Source of the DNA: 67-14 sp035502775
Lineage (GTDB): Bacteria; Actinomycetota; Thermoleophilia; Solirubrobacterales; 70-9
Length of the DNA: 64,000 bases
Assembly (NCBI GenBank): GCA_035502775.1
Contig: DATJUB010000035.1
Location: forward strand, 1-64,000
Direction of reading: 5' to 3'
Below are positions 17,708 to 25,475 of the stretch, piece by piece (position 1 is the stretch's first letter; each line of letters starts with the position of its first letter). Made by a program: the position numbers and the translations under genes. The notes under the pieces are model-generated. The model searched no databases, was not told the origin of the DNA, and saw only the letters and a program-made list of their open reading frames with translations.

Positions 17708-18441
17708 TCTTCGCTCTCGTCCTCGCTCTGAGTCGGTTCACCGGTCGCGGACGGCGACGATATCCGCTCGAAAGCGATCGCCGCCGCGGCTGCGACATTC
17801 AAAGATTCGGCCCGGCCCTCCCGCAGGGGAATGGTCCAGGCCTCTTCGCATTCATTCAAGACCGCGGCCGAAAGCCCTTCGCGCTCGGATCCGAGGCAGA
17901 TCGTGACCGGTGCGGCGTGCTCGGCGGGCGGTTCACCGCCGGAGGCGACCATCGCCACCCGGGGGGCCGGGGTCGCCTCGATCGGGGCCTTGATCAGCGG
18001 CTGGGTGAAGATCGAGCCCATGCTCGCCCGCACCGAGGCCGGCGCGTAGGGATCGACCGTCCCGGGCCCGACGACGAGGGTGGCGTCGAGCAGCGCGTCG
18101 ATCGAGCGGATGATCGTGCCCATGTTGCCCGGATCGGACAGCTGATCGAGGTAGACGCAGATCTCGGACATCTCCTCGGCCCATTTCTGGAACCACACGC
18201 CGAGCACCTTGGTGCCCGAGGCGAGGCCGGAGGCCCGGTCCAGCAGGTCCGGCTCGACCTGTTCTCCTTCCATCTCGAAATCGGGATGTACCAGCAGGAA
18301 CTTCGGCTCGGCACCGGCGGCCAGGCCGGCCCGGGCGAGATCCTCGCCTTCGGTCACGAAGAGACCGAGCTTCTCCCGGTACTTCTTCTGGCAGAGCTTG
18401 CGGACCAGTTTCAGTTTTTCGTTGTCGGGGCTGGTGATCAT
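17704..18441 (-). CDS. TrmH/SpoU-family RNA 2'-O-methyltransferase
   Basis: SPOUT-class enzyme (245 aa from the chosen start MITSPDNEKL). An N-terminal substrate-binding domain (about 1-90) precedes the knotted catalytic domain with LGSEREGLS and the closing IPLREGRAESLNVAAAAA segment. It methylates a ribose in rRNA or tRNA with SAM; the target nucleotide is not predictable. A longer reading frame starting at 18489 would run through the rplT terminator, so I reject that start. It heads the pheS-pheT-arg run. Confidence 0.85.
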   Translation of the reverse strand: MITSPDNEKLKLVRKLCQKKYREKLGLFVTEGEDLARAGLAAGAEPKFLLVHPDFEMEGEQVEPDLLDRASGLASGTKVLGVWFQKWAEEMSEICVYLDQLSDPGNMGTIIRSIDALLDATLVVGPGTVDPYAPASVRASMGSIFTQPLIKAPIEATPAPRVAMVASGGEPPAEHAAPVTICLGSEREGLSAAVLNECEEAWTIPLREGRAESLNVAAAAAIAFERISSPSATGEPTQSEDESEE

Positions 18442-18468
18442 CTGTCTGCGATTCTGCTGGATTCGGGT

Positions 18469-18503
18469 AAAAAAAAGGGCGGCTCGCAATCGCGAAGCCG
18501 CCC
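18469..18503 (-). terminator. Strong rho-independent terminator of rpmI-rplT
   Basis: On the minus strand an 8-bp stem GGGCGGCT/AGCCGCCC (with an inner TCGC/GCGA stem) is followed directly by eight T residues. It lies 25 nt after the rplT stop and separates ribosomal-protein transcription from the pheST-arg run. Confidence 0.9.
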
Positions 18504-18527
18504 GAGGGGAATCAAGTGCCGTTCGCG

Positions 18528-18887
18528 CTAGGCGGCGGCACCCTCCCGGGCGATCTCGACAAATCGGCGAAAACCTTCGCTGTCATGCACGGCGATGTCG
18601 GCGAGCATCTTGCGGTTCACTTCGACGCCGGCCTTGTCCAGGCCGTGGATCAGCTGCGAGTAGCTCATGCCTTCCTGACGGGCGGCGGCGTTGATACGGG
18701 TGATCCAGAGACGACGGAAGTCGCGCTTACGGACCCGGCGGTCACGGTAGGCGTAGGCGCCCGACCGCATGACCTGCTCTTTGGCCAGCTTGTACGACGA
18801 GTTCTTGCGGCCGTAGTAGCCCTTGGCCTCTTCAAGAACCTTGCGACGCTTCTTACGAGCGTTTACAGAACGCTTTACGCGGGGCAT
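18528..18887 (-). CDS. rplT: 50S ribosomal protein L20
   Basis: 119 aa, full length and very basic, beginning MPRVKRSVNARKKRRK as in other L20 proteins. It binds 23S rRNA early in large-subunit assembly. The start overlaps the rpmI stop by one base (TAATG). A strong terminator follows. In other bacteria L20 autoregulates infC-rpmI-rplT, but here infC is 3.5 kb away. Confidence 0.98.
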   Translation of the reverse strand: MPRVKRSVNARKKRRKVLEEAKGYYGRKNSSYKLAKEQVMRSGAYAYRDRRVRKRDFRRLWITRINAAARQEGMSYSQLIHGLDKAGVEVNRKMLADIAVHDSEGFRRFVEIAREGAAA

Positions 18888-19084
18888 TACTTACCACCCA
18901 GCATCTTGTTGACGCGCGGGGCGTCCTGGGCCTTGACGAAGACCGGCTGAGCCATCGAACGCTTGCGCTTCGGCGACTTCTTTTCCAGGATATGACTGGA
19001 ATAGGCTTTACGACCGCGGAGTTTGCCCGTAGCGGTCCTTTTGAACCGTTTCTTGGCTCCGGAATGTGTCTTCATCTTCGGCAT
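18887..19084 (-). CDS. rpmI: 50S ribosomal protein L35
   Basis: 65 aa, beginning MPKMKTHSGAKKRFK, the invariant L35 start. It is paired with rplT. The upstream neighbour is the divergent wecB gene rather than infC, with a 75-bp divergent promoter region that contains a GGAGC/GCTCC hairpin (19115-19133). Confidence 0.98.
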   Translation of the reverse strand: MPKMKTHSGAKKRFKRTATGKLRGRKAYSSHILEKKSPKRKRSMAQPVFVKAQDAPRVNKMLGGK

Positions 19085-19159
19085 GCGACGGCGTATTCAA
19101 TCAAAGTTTCGCAAGGAGCATCCTTCTCGCTCCGACCGCGACGGATACTCTGCGCTCCA

Positions 19160-20242
19160 ATGCGCATTTTTCACGTCCTCGGCACGCGGCCGAACTTCGT
19201 CAAGATGGCCCCGTTGATCGCGGCATTGCGTACTCGCATGCCCGATTCCGACCAGGTCATAGTCCACACCGGCCAGCACTACGACCGGATGATGTCGGAG
19301 ATCTTCTTCGAACAGCTGGGTGTTCCCGAGCCCGATCACATGCTCGAGATCGGTTCCGGAACCCACGCCCAGCAGACGGCCCGGGTGATGGAGCGCCTCG
19401 AGCCCCTGCTCATCGCCGACCGCCCCGACATGGTGATCGTTCCCGGAGACGTCAACTCGACCGTCGCCGCCGCCCTGACCGCGGTCAAGCTCGGTATCCC
19501 GGTCGGCCATCTCGAGTCCGGCCTTCGCAGCTGGGACCGGACGATGCCCGAGGAGATCAACCGGATCCTGACCGACGCGATCGCCGACGATCTCTACGTC
19601 CATTCCGAGGAGGCCCTCGGCAACCTGGCCCGCGAGGGCATTCCGGCCGAGAAGGCCCATTTCGTCGGCAACACCATGATCGACAGTCTGGTCGCCCTTC
19701 AGGACCGTTTCAAGCCGCTCGAAGCCTGCCGCGAATTCGGCCTGACCCCCGGCGGCTACCTCCTGGTCACCCTTCATCGGCCGGCTCTGGTCGACGGCCC
19801 GCTGCTCTTCGAGGCGATCGCCGCCCTCAACCTGGTCGCGGCCGACATCCCGGTGCTCTTCCCGGTCCATCCCCGTACCAAGGCCAAACTGGACGCCGAG
19901 GGCGCCGAGATCGCCCCGGGACTCAACCTGGTCGATCCGGTCGGCTACCTGGAGTTCCTCTCGCTGGAGTCCGACGCGGCCGCGGTGCTCACCGACTCGG
20001 GCGGCATCCAGGAGGAGACCAGCTATCTCGGAGTCCCCTGCTTCACCCTGCGCGACAACACCGAACGTCCGGTGACGGTAGAACTCGGCACCAACACCAT
20101 GCTCGGCCTCGATCCCGCCCGGATCCCGGAGATCACCGGCCTGCTCGTCGAGAAGGCCGGCGATCCGTCCACCCCGCCCCCACTGTGGGACGGCCGGGCC
20201 TCGGAACGGATAGCGGAGCTGATCGCGACCCGCGAGGTCTAG
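19160..20242 (+). CDS. wecB: UDP-N-acetylglucosamine 2-epimerase (non-hydrolysing)
   Basis: Interconverts UDP-GlcNAc and UDP-ManNAc for cell-surface glycans. 360 aa, GT-B-like fold. GTRPNFVKMAP starts at residue 8 (the usual form is GTRPExxKM), HTGQHYDRMMS follows, and the DSGGIQEE uridine-binding motif is in the C-terminal half. I chose the ATG at 19160 because it gives the canonical N-terminus (MRIFHVLGTRP); a longer frame would overlap rpmI. It is convergent with the DUF488 gene, with stop codons overlapping by 4 bp. No other glycan genes are adjacent. Confidence 0.93.
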   Translation: MRIFHVLGTRPNFVKMAPLIAALRTRMPDSDQVIVHTGQHYDRMMSEIFFEQLGVPEPDHMLEIGSGTHAQQTARVMERLEPLLIADRPDMVIVPGDVNSTVAAALTAVKLGIPVGHLESGLRSWDRTMPEEINRILTDAIADDLYVHSEEALGNLAREGIPAEKAHFVGNTMIDSLVALQDRFKPLEACREFGLTPGGYLLVTLHRPALVDGPLLFEAIAALNLVAADIPVLFPVHPRTKAKLDAEGAEIAPGLNLVDPVGYLEFLSLESDAAAVLTDSGGIQEETSYLGVPCFTLRDNTERPVTVELGTNTMLGLDPARIPEITGLLVEKAGDPSTPPPLWDGRASERIAELIATREV

Positions 20243-20715
20243 AGGTGCCGAACCTGGAGAGCCGATGATCGGCTTTCCAGTTCTTCGACGATGACGTCTC
20301 GATGGCAGATCGAGTGGTCTCGCTCGAAGCACAAGAGACAGGTGCGACCCTTGTCCAAATCTCTGGCCATGTCGAGGAAATCCTCGTACGAACCATTTTT
20401 GAGGTGCCGCCGATAGATGCGCGCCCCCTCGCTCACCTCGCCTGATCGATAAAGGTCCCTATTTTCTTTCGGATTGCCGAGCGAACGACAATGGAGGTAT
20501 TGGATACCCCTTCCGGCCAGCGCCTCAGACAGGGCCGTCTTCGAAAAGCCGGGCTTCCGTGAGAGTGGAAGTTCCCGCACGTCGATCAGACGCTCGACAC
20601 CAGCAGTCTCCAGGGTGTCCAGAAACTCGTCAATCGAACGACCTTCGTACCCGATTGTCATGATTTCGGCAATGTTGTCCGTTTCACCCATCAACTGAAC
20701 AGCGTAGCCGCCCAT
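20239..20715 (-). CDS. DUF488 domain protein
   Basis: 158 aa. DUF488 hallmarks are intact: TIGYEGRS (20-27), DVRELPLSRKPGFSK (45-59), CLLCFERD (126-133) and CHRD (137-140). The paired Cys and His could bind metal or form an active site, but the biochemical role of the family is not established; comparative-genomics work has placed DUF488 near nucleic-acid modification genes. It is preceded by one base and then the stop of the gene at 20717, so the two form a cassette. Codon use looks less GC-biased than in neighbours, suggesting transfer. The first 18 residues precede the domain, so a shorter start is possible. Confidence 0.85.
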   Translation of the reverse strand: MGGYAVQLMGETDNIAEIMTIGYEGRSIDEFLDTLETAGVERLIDVRELPLSRKPGFSKTALSEALAGRGIQYLHCRSLGNPKENRDLYRSGEVSEGARIYRRHLKNGSYEDFLDMARDLDKGRTCLLCFERDHSICHRDVIVEELESRSSALQVRHL

Positions 20716-20716
20716 T

Positions 20717-21532
20717 TCAGAAAAGTCTCTCTGACTGCTCTTGTTTGGCAGCCACCGGCGAGGTAACCCCGATGACGATGAAGTTTGCGTATCTCTTCAT
20801 CGTTCCGACAACAAGCCGCAAGTCTCGATCCGAACCTGCGAATTCGTCCAAATACTTAGATCTGATCTTGGACTCGATTTCGACCAACGGTTCTCCATTC
20901 TTCTGAAGCTTCATGAAAAGAGCCCCCAATTCCCAGTCAACGATTGTCTGCCGGTGTGTCCCGCAGTCCGCGGCCCCGCAGAGATATCGATACTTGAACT
21001 TCAACGGAAGGGGTCTCAGCGGGACGCGATCGCTATCGCCGATCCGGTCACCCAAAAGTGAGGGTTGGGAGAGAACTCCGAGTTGTGAGGCACTAAAGGT
21101 CGCGGACTGGCGCTCGACATCGAGGCCAAGTACCTTCAGAGGCCGGAACGTTCCGAGCGAAGTGTGATCCAGTCGCTGTCGCTTGATCAGGTCGCACATC
21201 GACGGGACCTCCGCACTCTCCAGATGGTCGAGGCGATTCCTCCAGGATCCGTTTCGGATCGGCACGGAATCAACCACCCGTATGGATTCCAGGTCCGGAG
21301 TCAGACTTTCGGGACGATTGTCCTTACGAGATGGCTTCGCATTCAATTCGATGATGTCGTATTTCTCGAATCTACGGGCAACATTTAGTCCACGAAAGTC
21401 GAGTGGAAAGAGCCGTATCCATCGTGGCGGACGTTCATCAACCGACAGCCCCGCCACACAAACAGCCTCATTCATTGACTCCTGATCGATAACCGGGTAT
21501 GCCTTGACAACGACGAGCATCCTGATCTTCAT
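20717..21532 (-). CDS. Unknown protein paired with DUF488, possible zinc site
   Basis: 271 aa. The N-terminus has a hydrophobic strand MLVVVKAYP, then EAVCVAGL and PRWIRLFPLDFRGL, a pattern I associate with uncharacterised proteins encoded beside DUF488 genes. A Cys185-x4-Cys190-x2-His193 cluster followed by DWE (199-201) could bind metal. The C-terminus ends in a strand (FIVIGV) and a polar tail. There is no signal peptide or membrane helix, so it is cytoplasmic. AAGGGA eight bases upstream supports the start. G+C appears clearly below that of flanking genes. Partnership with the DUF488 protein is inferred from the 1-nt spacing. Confidence 0.75.
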   Translation of the reverse strand: MKIRMLVVVKAYPVIDQESMNEAVCVAGLSVDERPPRWIRLFPLDFRGLNVARRFEKYDIIELNAKPSRKDNRPESLTPDLESIRVVDSVPIRNGSWRNRLDHLESAEVPSMCDLIKRQRLDHTSLGTFRPLKVLGLDVERQSATFSASQLGVLSQPSLLGDRIGDSDRVPLRPLPLKFKYRYLCGAADCGTHRQTIVDWELGALFMKLQKNGEPLVEIESKIRSKYLDEFAGSDRDLRLVVGTMKRYANFIVIGVTSPVAAKQEQSERLF

Positions 21533-21624
21533 TCGCTTGTCCCTTCGTTCTTCTCATCCTTGAGATCAGGGACATCTCATCATTTGCTCAGGACGTATCG
21601 GTCGCTTCACGCCCTTTCGCGAGG

Positions 21625-22587
21625 TCAGCTGAGACGGCTCGATGCCGCCGGGATGCCGGCGGCATCGGTTGCCCGGCGGGCACCGTCGCGGATCGCTTCG
21701 GCGGTGACCTCGGCGGCGAAGATCGAGAGCAGGAAGGGATCGACCTCATGCCTGCCGGTGGACATGCAGATCGCGAGATCGCCGTCGACCGCGGTGGAGG
21801 TCGGTGAGAGGGCCCGGCCGAATCCCGGTGCGGCCGACCGGGCGATGATCCAGGCCTCGTTCTTGGTGAGCTTGGCGTCGGTGACCAGGCAGACCAGGGT
21901 CGTGTTCTCCCCCAGCGGCATCTTCTGGGGCGCCTCGAGCAGCACGTCGACCGTGCGGCGGTAGGCGCCGTCCCGCCAGCTTCCGGCGATCACCTCGCCG
22001 TCGGCCCCGGTCACCTCACCGTACGGATTGACCACGGCGATCGCGGTCAGGACCGCTTCGCCCACCCTCAGGGTCGCCGCGCCCAGGCCGGTCTTGGTCC
22101 AGCCATCCATTCCCACCTTGCCGGCCGTGCAGCCGGTTCCGGCGCCGACACAGCCACGCTCGAACTCGGGGCCGGCGGCCTCGCAGGCGGCGTACCCGCC
22201 GTCCGGCCCGGGATGGGCCTTGGGATCGCCGATCGGCAGATCGAAACAGGCCGCCGCGGTGACCAGCGGAACGGCGCCGACCGGGGTGGAAAAACCGAGG
22301 CCCCGTTCCTCGTGCCAGGAGACGACCCCGTTGGCCGCCCCCACGCCGAAGGCGCTGCCGCCGGAGAGCAGCACCGCGTGGGCGCCCGGGGTCGAGGTGG
22401 CCGGTGAGAGCAGCTCGAATTCCCGGGTGGCCGGCCCGCCGCCGCGCACCTCGCCGGCGCTGACGGTCTCGGGAGGCCCGAGTATCGCGCTACAGCCGGT
22501 CCAGCCCTCGCGGTCGGACCAATGTCCGACGGTCACGCCGTCGGGCAGCTCAATCTTCTCTGTCGAAATCCCGGTTCCCTCACTCAT
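21625..22587 (-). CDS. P1-family (DmpA/NylC-like) self-processing peptidase
   Basis: 320 aa Ntn-type hydrolase of the S58/DmpA family. Autocleavage is expected at Asn228-Thr229 in GENTTLVCLVTDA, releasing the Thr nucleophile. Gly-rich motifs GGSAFG and GAGTGCTAGK are family features. Members include D-aminopeptidases, beta-aminopeptidases and nylon-oligomer hydrolases, so the substrate cannot be assigned. There is no signal peptide. It is located 29 bp downstream of infC on the same strand. Confidence 0.88.
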   Translation of the reverse strand: MSEGTGISTEKIELPDGVTVGHWSDREGWTGCSAILGPPETVSAGEVRGGGPATREFELLSPATSTPGAHAVLLSGGSAFGVGAANGVVSWHEERGLGFSTPVGAVPLVTAAACFDLPIGDPKAHPGPDGGYAACEAAGPEFERGCVGAGTGCTAGKVGMDGWTKTGLGAATLRVGEAVLTAIAVVNPYGEVTGADGEVIAGSWRDGAYRRTVDVLLEAPQKMPLGENTTLVCLVTDAKLTKNEAWIIARSAAPGFGRALSPTSTAVDGDLAICMSTGRHEVDPFLLSIFAAEVTAEAIRDGARRATDAAGIPAASSRLS

Positions 22588-22616
22588 GAGGGAATCGTAG
22601 GCGCCGAGGGCGGCGG

Positions 22617-23363
22617 CTACTCGCCGGTGGTCGCCGAATCGTCCGTGGCGCCGGTGTCGGCATCATCGGACGGGGATTCGTCCTCGACCGTCACACCTTC
22701 CGAAACCGCGTCGGGAGCGACCGCCTGGGGATGAGTGTTGACCGGAGCGGCCGGTGGCTCGTCCTGCTTCTTCTCGCCCTTGGCGCTCTTCTTCTGCTCC
22801 TCGGCGATCTTCGCGGCCTCCTTGGAGGGACCGAGCAGCATGCTCATGTTGCGGCCTTCCTGGAGCGGCTTGGACTCGATCGTCGCCAGACCCTCGAGAT
22901 CCTCGAAAAGGCGGTAGAGAAGGTCACGCCCGCGTTCGGGGTGGGCCTGCTCACGGCCGCGGAACATGATCGTCACCTTGACCTTGTCGCCGTGCTTCAG
23001 GAAGCGGGTGACGTGGCCCTTCTTGGTGTTGTAATCGTGGACCGCGATCTTCGGCCGGAGCTTGATCTCCCGCACGTTGACCTGGGTCTGATGCTTGCGG
23101 GCGGCCTTGGCCTTCTGGTCCTGCTCGTACTTGTATTTCGAGTAGTCGAGCAGGCGCGCGACCGGGGGCTTGGCCCCGGCGGCCACTTCGACCAGATCGA
23201 GATCTGCGTCACGAGCCATCTGCCGGGCATCGTCGGTGGAGACGATTCCGACCTGCTCACCATCGGCTCCGATCAATCGCACCTTGGGAACACGGATGCG
23301 CTCGTTGATACGAGTCGAATCCCGTTCGGGCGGACGTCGGTCGAACCTACGCGGAACCGGCAT
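22617..23363 (-). CDS. infC: Translation initiation factor IF-3 with C-terminal extension
   Basis: 248 aa. The IF3-N domain (INERIRVPKVRLIGADG, about 19-85) and IF3-C domain (VNVREIKLRPKI onward, about 95-180) are complete. It prevents subunit joining and proofreads the start codon. About 65 extra residues follow, Lys/Glu then Pro/Ala/Asp-rich, probably disordered. No Shine-Dalgarno sequence is visible before the ATG (TTAATTA precedes it). It is separated from rpmI-rplT by 3.5 kb. Confidence 0.96.
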   Translation of the reverse strand: MPVPRRFDRRPPERDSTRINERIRVPKVRLIGADGEQVGIVSTDDARQMARDADLDLVEVAAGAKPPVARLLDYSKYKYEQDQKAKAARKHQTQVNVREIKLRPKIAVHDYNTKKGHVTRFLKHGDKVKVTIMFRGREQAHPERGRDLLYRLFEDLEGLATIESKPLQEGRNMSMLLGPSKEAAKIAEEQKKSAKGEKKQDEPPAAPVNTHPQAVAPDAVSEGVTVEDESPSDDADTGATDDSATTGE

Positions 23364-23456
23364 TAATTAACGGCCAACGGAAGGTTCAAGCGGACGGACA
23401 AGCTGGAAGTTGGTTCGCTGGCGCGAACTGGAACGAGTTCTTTTCAAGGCTTAGCT
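23364..23456 (-). other. thrS-infC spacer with alternative hairpins
   Basis: GTTCGC-TGGC-GCGAAC (23413-23428) and the overlapping GAACT/AGTTC pair (23425-23440) are mutually exclusive stems upstream of infC. They could be a leader control element for IF3 or an RNA-processing site. There is no T tract, so it is not a terminator. Confidence 0.3.
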
Positions 23457-25379
23457 TCAAGTGTCAAGCAGCATACAGAACTTTTCGACGCTCATAGAAC
23501 CGAGCTCGCCATCGTCGTGGGATCGCACGGCGAGCTCCCCCGCCTCCGCCTCGCGGTCACCGACCACGAGCATGTACGGATAGCGCCCCAGTTCGGCCGC
23601 CCGGATCTTCTTGCCGACCGATTCGGAACGCTCCTCGACCTTGACCCGGACACCCTCGGCCCGCAGGTCCTCGGCGACCTGCCGGGCATACTCGATGTGC
23701 CGGTCGGCGACCGGCACGATCATCGCCTGGACCGGCGCGAGCCAGGCCGGGAAACGGCCGGCGTGATGCTCGATCAGGATCCCGGCGAAACGCTCCATCG
23801 AGCCGAGCAGGGCCCGGTGGATCATCACCGGACGCTGACGGCCGTCGTCGGCGTCGGTGAAGGAAAGTTCGAAACGCTCCGGCATCTGGAAGTCCAGCTG
23901 GCAGGTGCCGAGCTGCCAGGAGCGGCCCAGGGCGTCGGTCACATGGAAATCGATCTTCGGGCCGTAGAAGGCGCCGTCCCCCGGATTGATCGTGTACTCG
24001 CGGTCCTGTGCGTCCAGGGCCCGCTTCAGGGTCGATTCGGCCTGTTCCCACAGCTCGTCGCTGCCCAGTGACTTCTCCGGACGGGTCGAGAGCTCGACCG
24101 AGACGTCCTCGAAGCCGAAGCGGCCGTAGAGCTCGTCGATCGCCTCGCAGATCTCGGCGACCTCGGACTCGATCTGATCCACCGTGCAGTAGACGTGGGC
24201 GTCGTCCTGGGTGAAGGCGCGCACGCGCAGCAGGCCGTGGAGCACCCCCTCCCGCTCGTTGCGGGTGACCCGCCCGAACTCGGCCAGGCGCAGCGGCAGG
24301 TCACGGTACGAGTGGCGCTCATGGCCGTAGACGAGACAGGCACCGGGACAGTTCATCGGGCGCAGGGCGAACCGGCGGTCGTCGACCTCCATGAAATACA
24401 TGTCGTCCTTGTAGTTGTCCCAATGGCCCGAGCGATGCCACAGCTCTTCGTCCATCACCTGCGGGGTGGCGATCTCCTGGTATCCGCGCCGGTCCAGCTG
24501 CTCACGGACCTCGTCCTCGATCAGCCCGAGCAGCACCGTGCCGTTCGGCAGCCAGAAGGGCATGCCCGGAGCTTCGGGCCGCAGCATGAACAGGTCGAGC
24601 TCGGGGCCGAGGCGGCGATGGTCGCGGGCCTTGGCCTGCTCGATCTTCTCCAGGTAATCGGCCAGGTCCTTCTTGTCGAAGAAGGCCGTGCCGTAGATCC
24701 GGGTCAGTTGCTCGCGGTTCTCGTCGCCGCGCCAGTAGGAGCCGGCGACCGAGTTCAGCTTGATCACCTTGATCCGCTTGGTGCCGGGACCATGCGGCCC
24801 GCGGCAGAGATCCTCGAACGGGCCGTTGCGGTAGAGCGAGACGGTCTCGGCCCCCTCGTTGGTGATCAGATCCTCGATCAGCTCGACCTTGAAGTTCTCG
24901 TCCTGCGCCTTGAAGATCTCGATCGCCTCGGCGACGGAGACGTCCCGCCGCTCGAACTTCTCGTCGGCCTTGATGTGCTTCTTCATCGCCGCCTCGATCC
25001 CGGGCAGCTCGGCGTCGGTGATCTTGACGCCCTCGGGGAACTCGAAATCGTAGTAGAAACCGTTCTCGATCGCCGGGCCGATCGTCACCTTGGTGCCGGG
25101 GTAGAGCTCCTGGACCGCGGTCGCCATCACGTGGGCGGCGTCGTGGCGGATCAGCTCGAGGCCTTCGGGATCCCGCGAGGTGATGATCGCGATCTCCTCA
25201 CCGTCGTTCACCGGGGCGCTGAGATCGCGGATCTCGTCTCCGACCCTGATCGCCAGCGCCGCGCGCGCCAGGCCCTCGCCGATCGCCAGGGCGGCGTCGG
25301 CCCCGGTCGCTTCGGGCTCGAGCTCCAGCGGAGTTCCATCGGGCAGGCGGACGGTGATCTGATCGGCGTTGACGGACAT
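23457..25379 (-). CDS. thrS: Threonine--tRNA ligase
   Basis: 640 aa, normal length. The TGS domain is at about residues 1-60 (ITVRLPDGTPLELEP). The N2 editing domain contains HDAAHVMATAVQELYP and the later C-x-H zinc ligands. The class II catalytic core has MNCPGAC with the zinc-binding Cys, and an anticodon-binding domain closes the protein. Start MSVNADQITV at 25379 is chosen because the open frame upstream has no family similarity. TACGAT sits six bases before the ATG, suggesting a leaderless mRNA; no T-box leader was found in the 96-bp upstream region. Confidence 0.97.
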   Translation of the reverse strand: MSVNADQITVRLPDGTPLELEPEATGADAALAIGEGLARAALAIRVGDEIRDLSAPVNDGEEIAIITSRDPEGLELIRHDAAHVMATAVQELYPGTKVTIGPAIENGFYYDFEFPEGVKITDAELPGIEAAMKKHIKADEKFERRDVSVAEAIEIFKAQDENFKVELIEDLITNEGAETVSLYRNGPFEDLCRGPHGPGTKRIKVIKLNSVAGSYWRGDENREQLTRIYGTAFFDKKDLADYLEKIEQAKARDHRRLGPELDLFMLRPEAPGMPFWLPNGTVLLGLIEDEVREQLDRRGYQEIATPQVMDEELWHRSGHWDNYKDDMYFMEVDDRRFALRPMNCPGACLVYGHERHSYRDLPLRLAEFGRVTRNEREGVLHGLLRVRAFTQDDAHVYCTVDQIESEVAEICEAIDELYGRFGFEDVSVELSTRPEKSLGSDELWEQAESTLKRALDAQDREYTINPGDGAFYGPKIDFHVTDALGRSWQLGTCQLDFQMPERFELSFTDADDGRQRPVMIHRALLGSMERFAGILIEHHAGRFPAWLAPVQAMIVPVADRHIEYARQVAEDLRAEGVRVKVEERSESVGKKIRAAELGRYPYMLVVGDREAEAGELAVRSHDDGELGSMSVEKFCMLLDT

Positions 25380-25385
25380 CGGACC

Positions 25386-25391
25386 ATCGTA
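25386..25391 (-). promoter_or_regulatory. Candidate -10 element, leaderless geometry (thrS)
   Basis: TACGAT, then GGTCCG, then the thrS ATG. The arrangement is the same as at sixA. It is divergent from the diguanylate cyclase promoter at 25463. Confidence 0.4.
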
Positions 25392-25462
25392 TTGAGTGTG
25401 CGGGCGGCGGGGCGGGTTCCGCTGCCGGCGGCGCTTCTCGGGAACCGAAAGCAGATCCCGCC

Positions 25463-25468
25463 TACTAT
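25463..25468 (+). promoter_or_regulatory. Candidate -10 element, leaderless geometry (GGDEF gene)
   Basis: TACTAT is followed by seven bases and the ATG at 25476. No ribosome-binding site is visible. Confidence 0.4.
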
Positions 25469-25475
25469 TGGGCGC

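Noticed and set aside
18442..18489. Longer N-terminus of the SpoU methyltransferase
   Set aside because: It would translate the rplT terminator hairpin and T tract; the conserved family start is at 18441.
24195..25475. N-terminal extension of the first GGDEF protein across thrS
   Set aside because: Antisense to thrS and of mirror composition; ATG 25476 has a promoter-like hexamer and begins the plausible protein.
25380..25475. T-box riboswitch before thrS
   Set aside because: The region is only 96 bp and lacks the T-box core sequence and stem arrangement.
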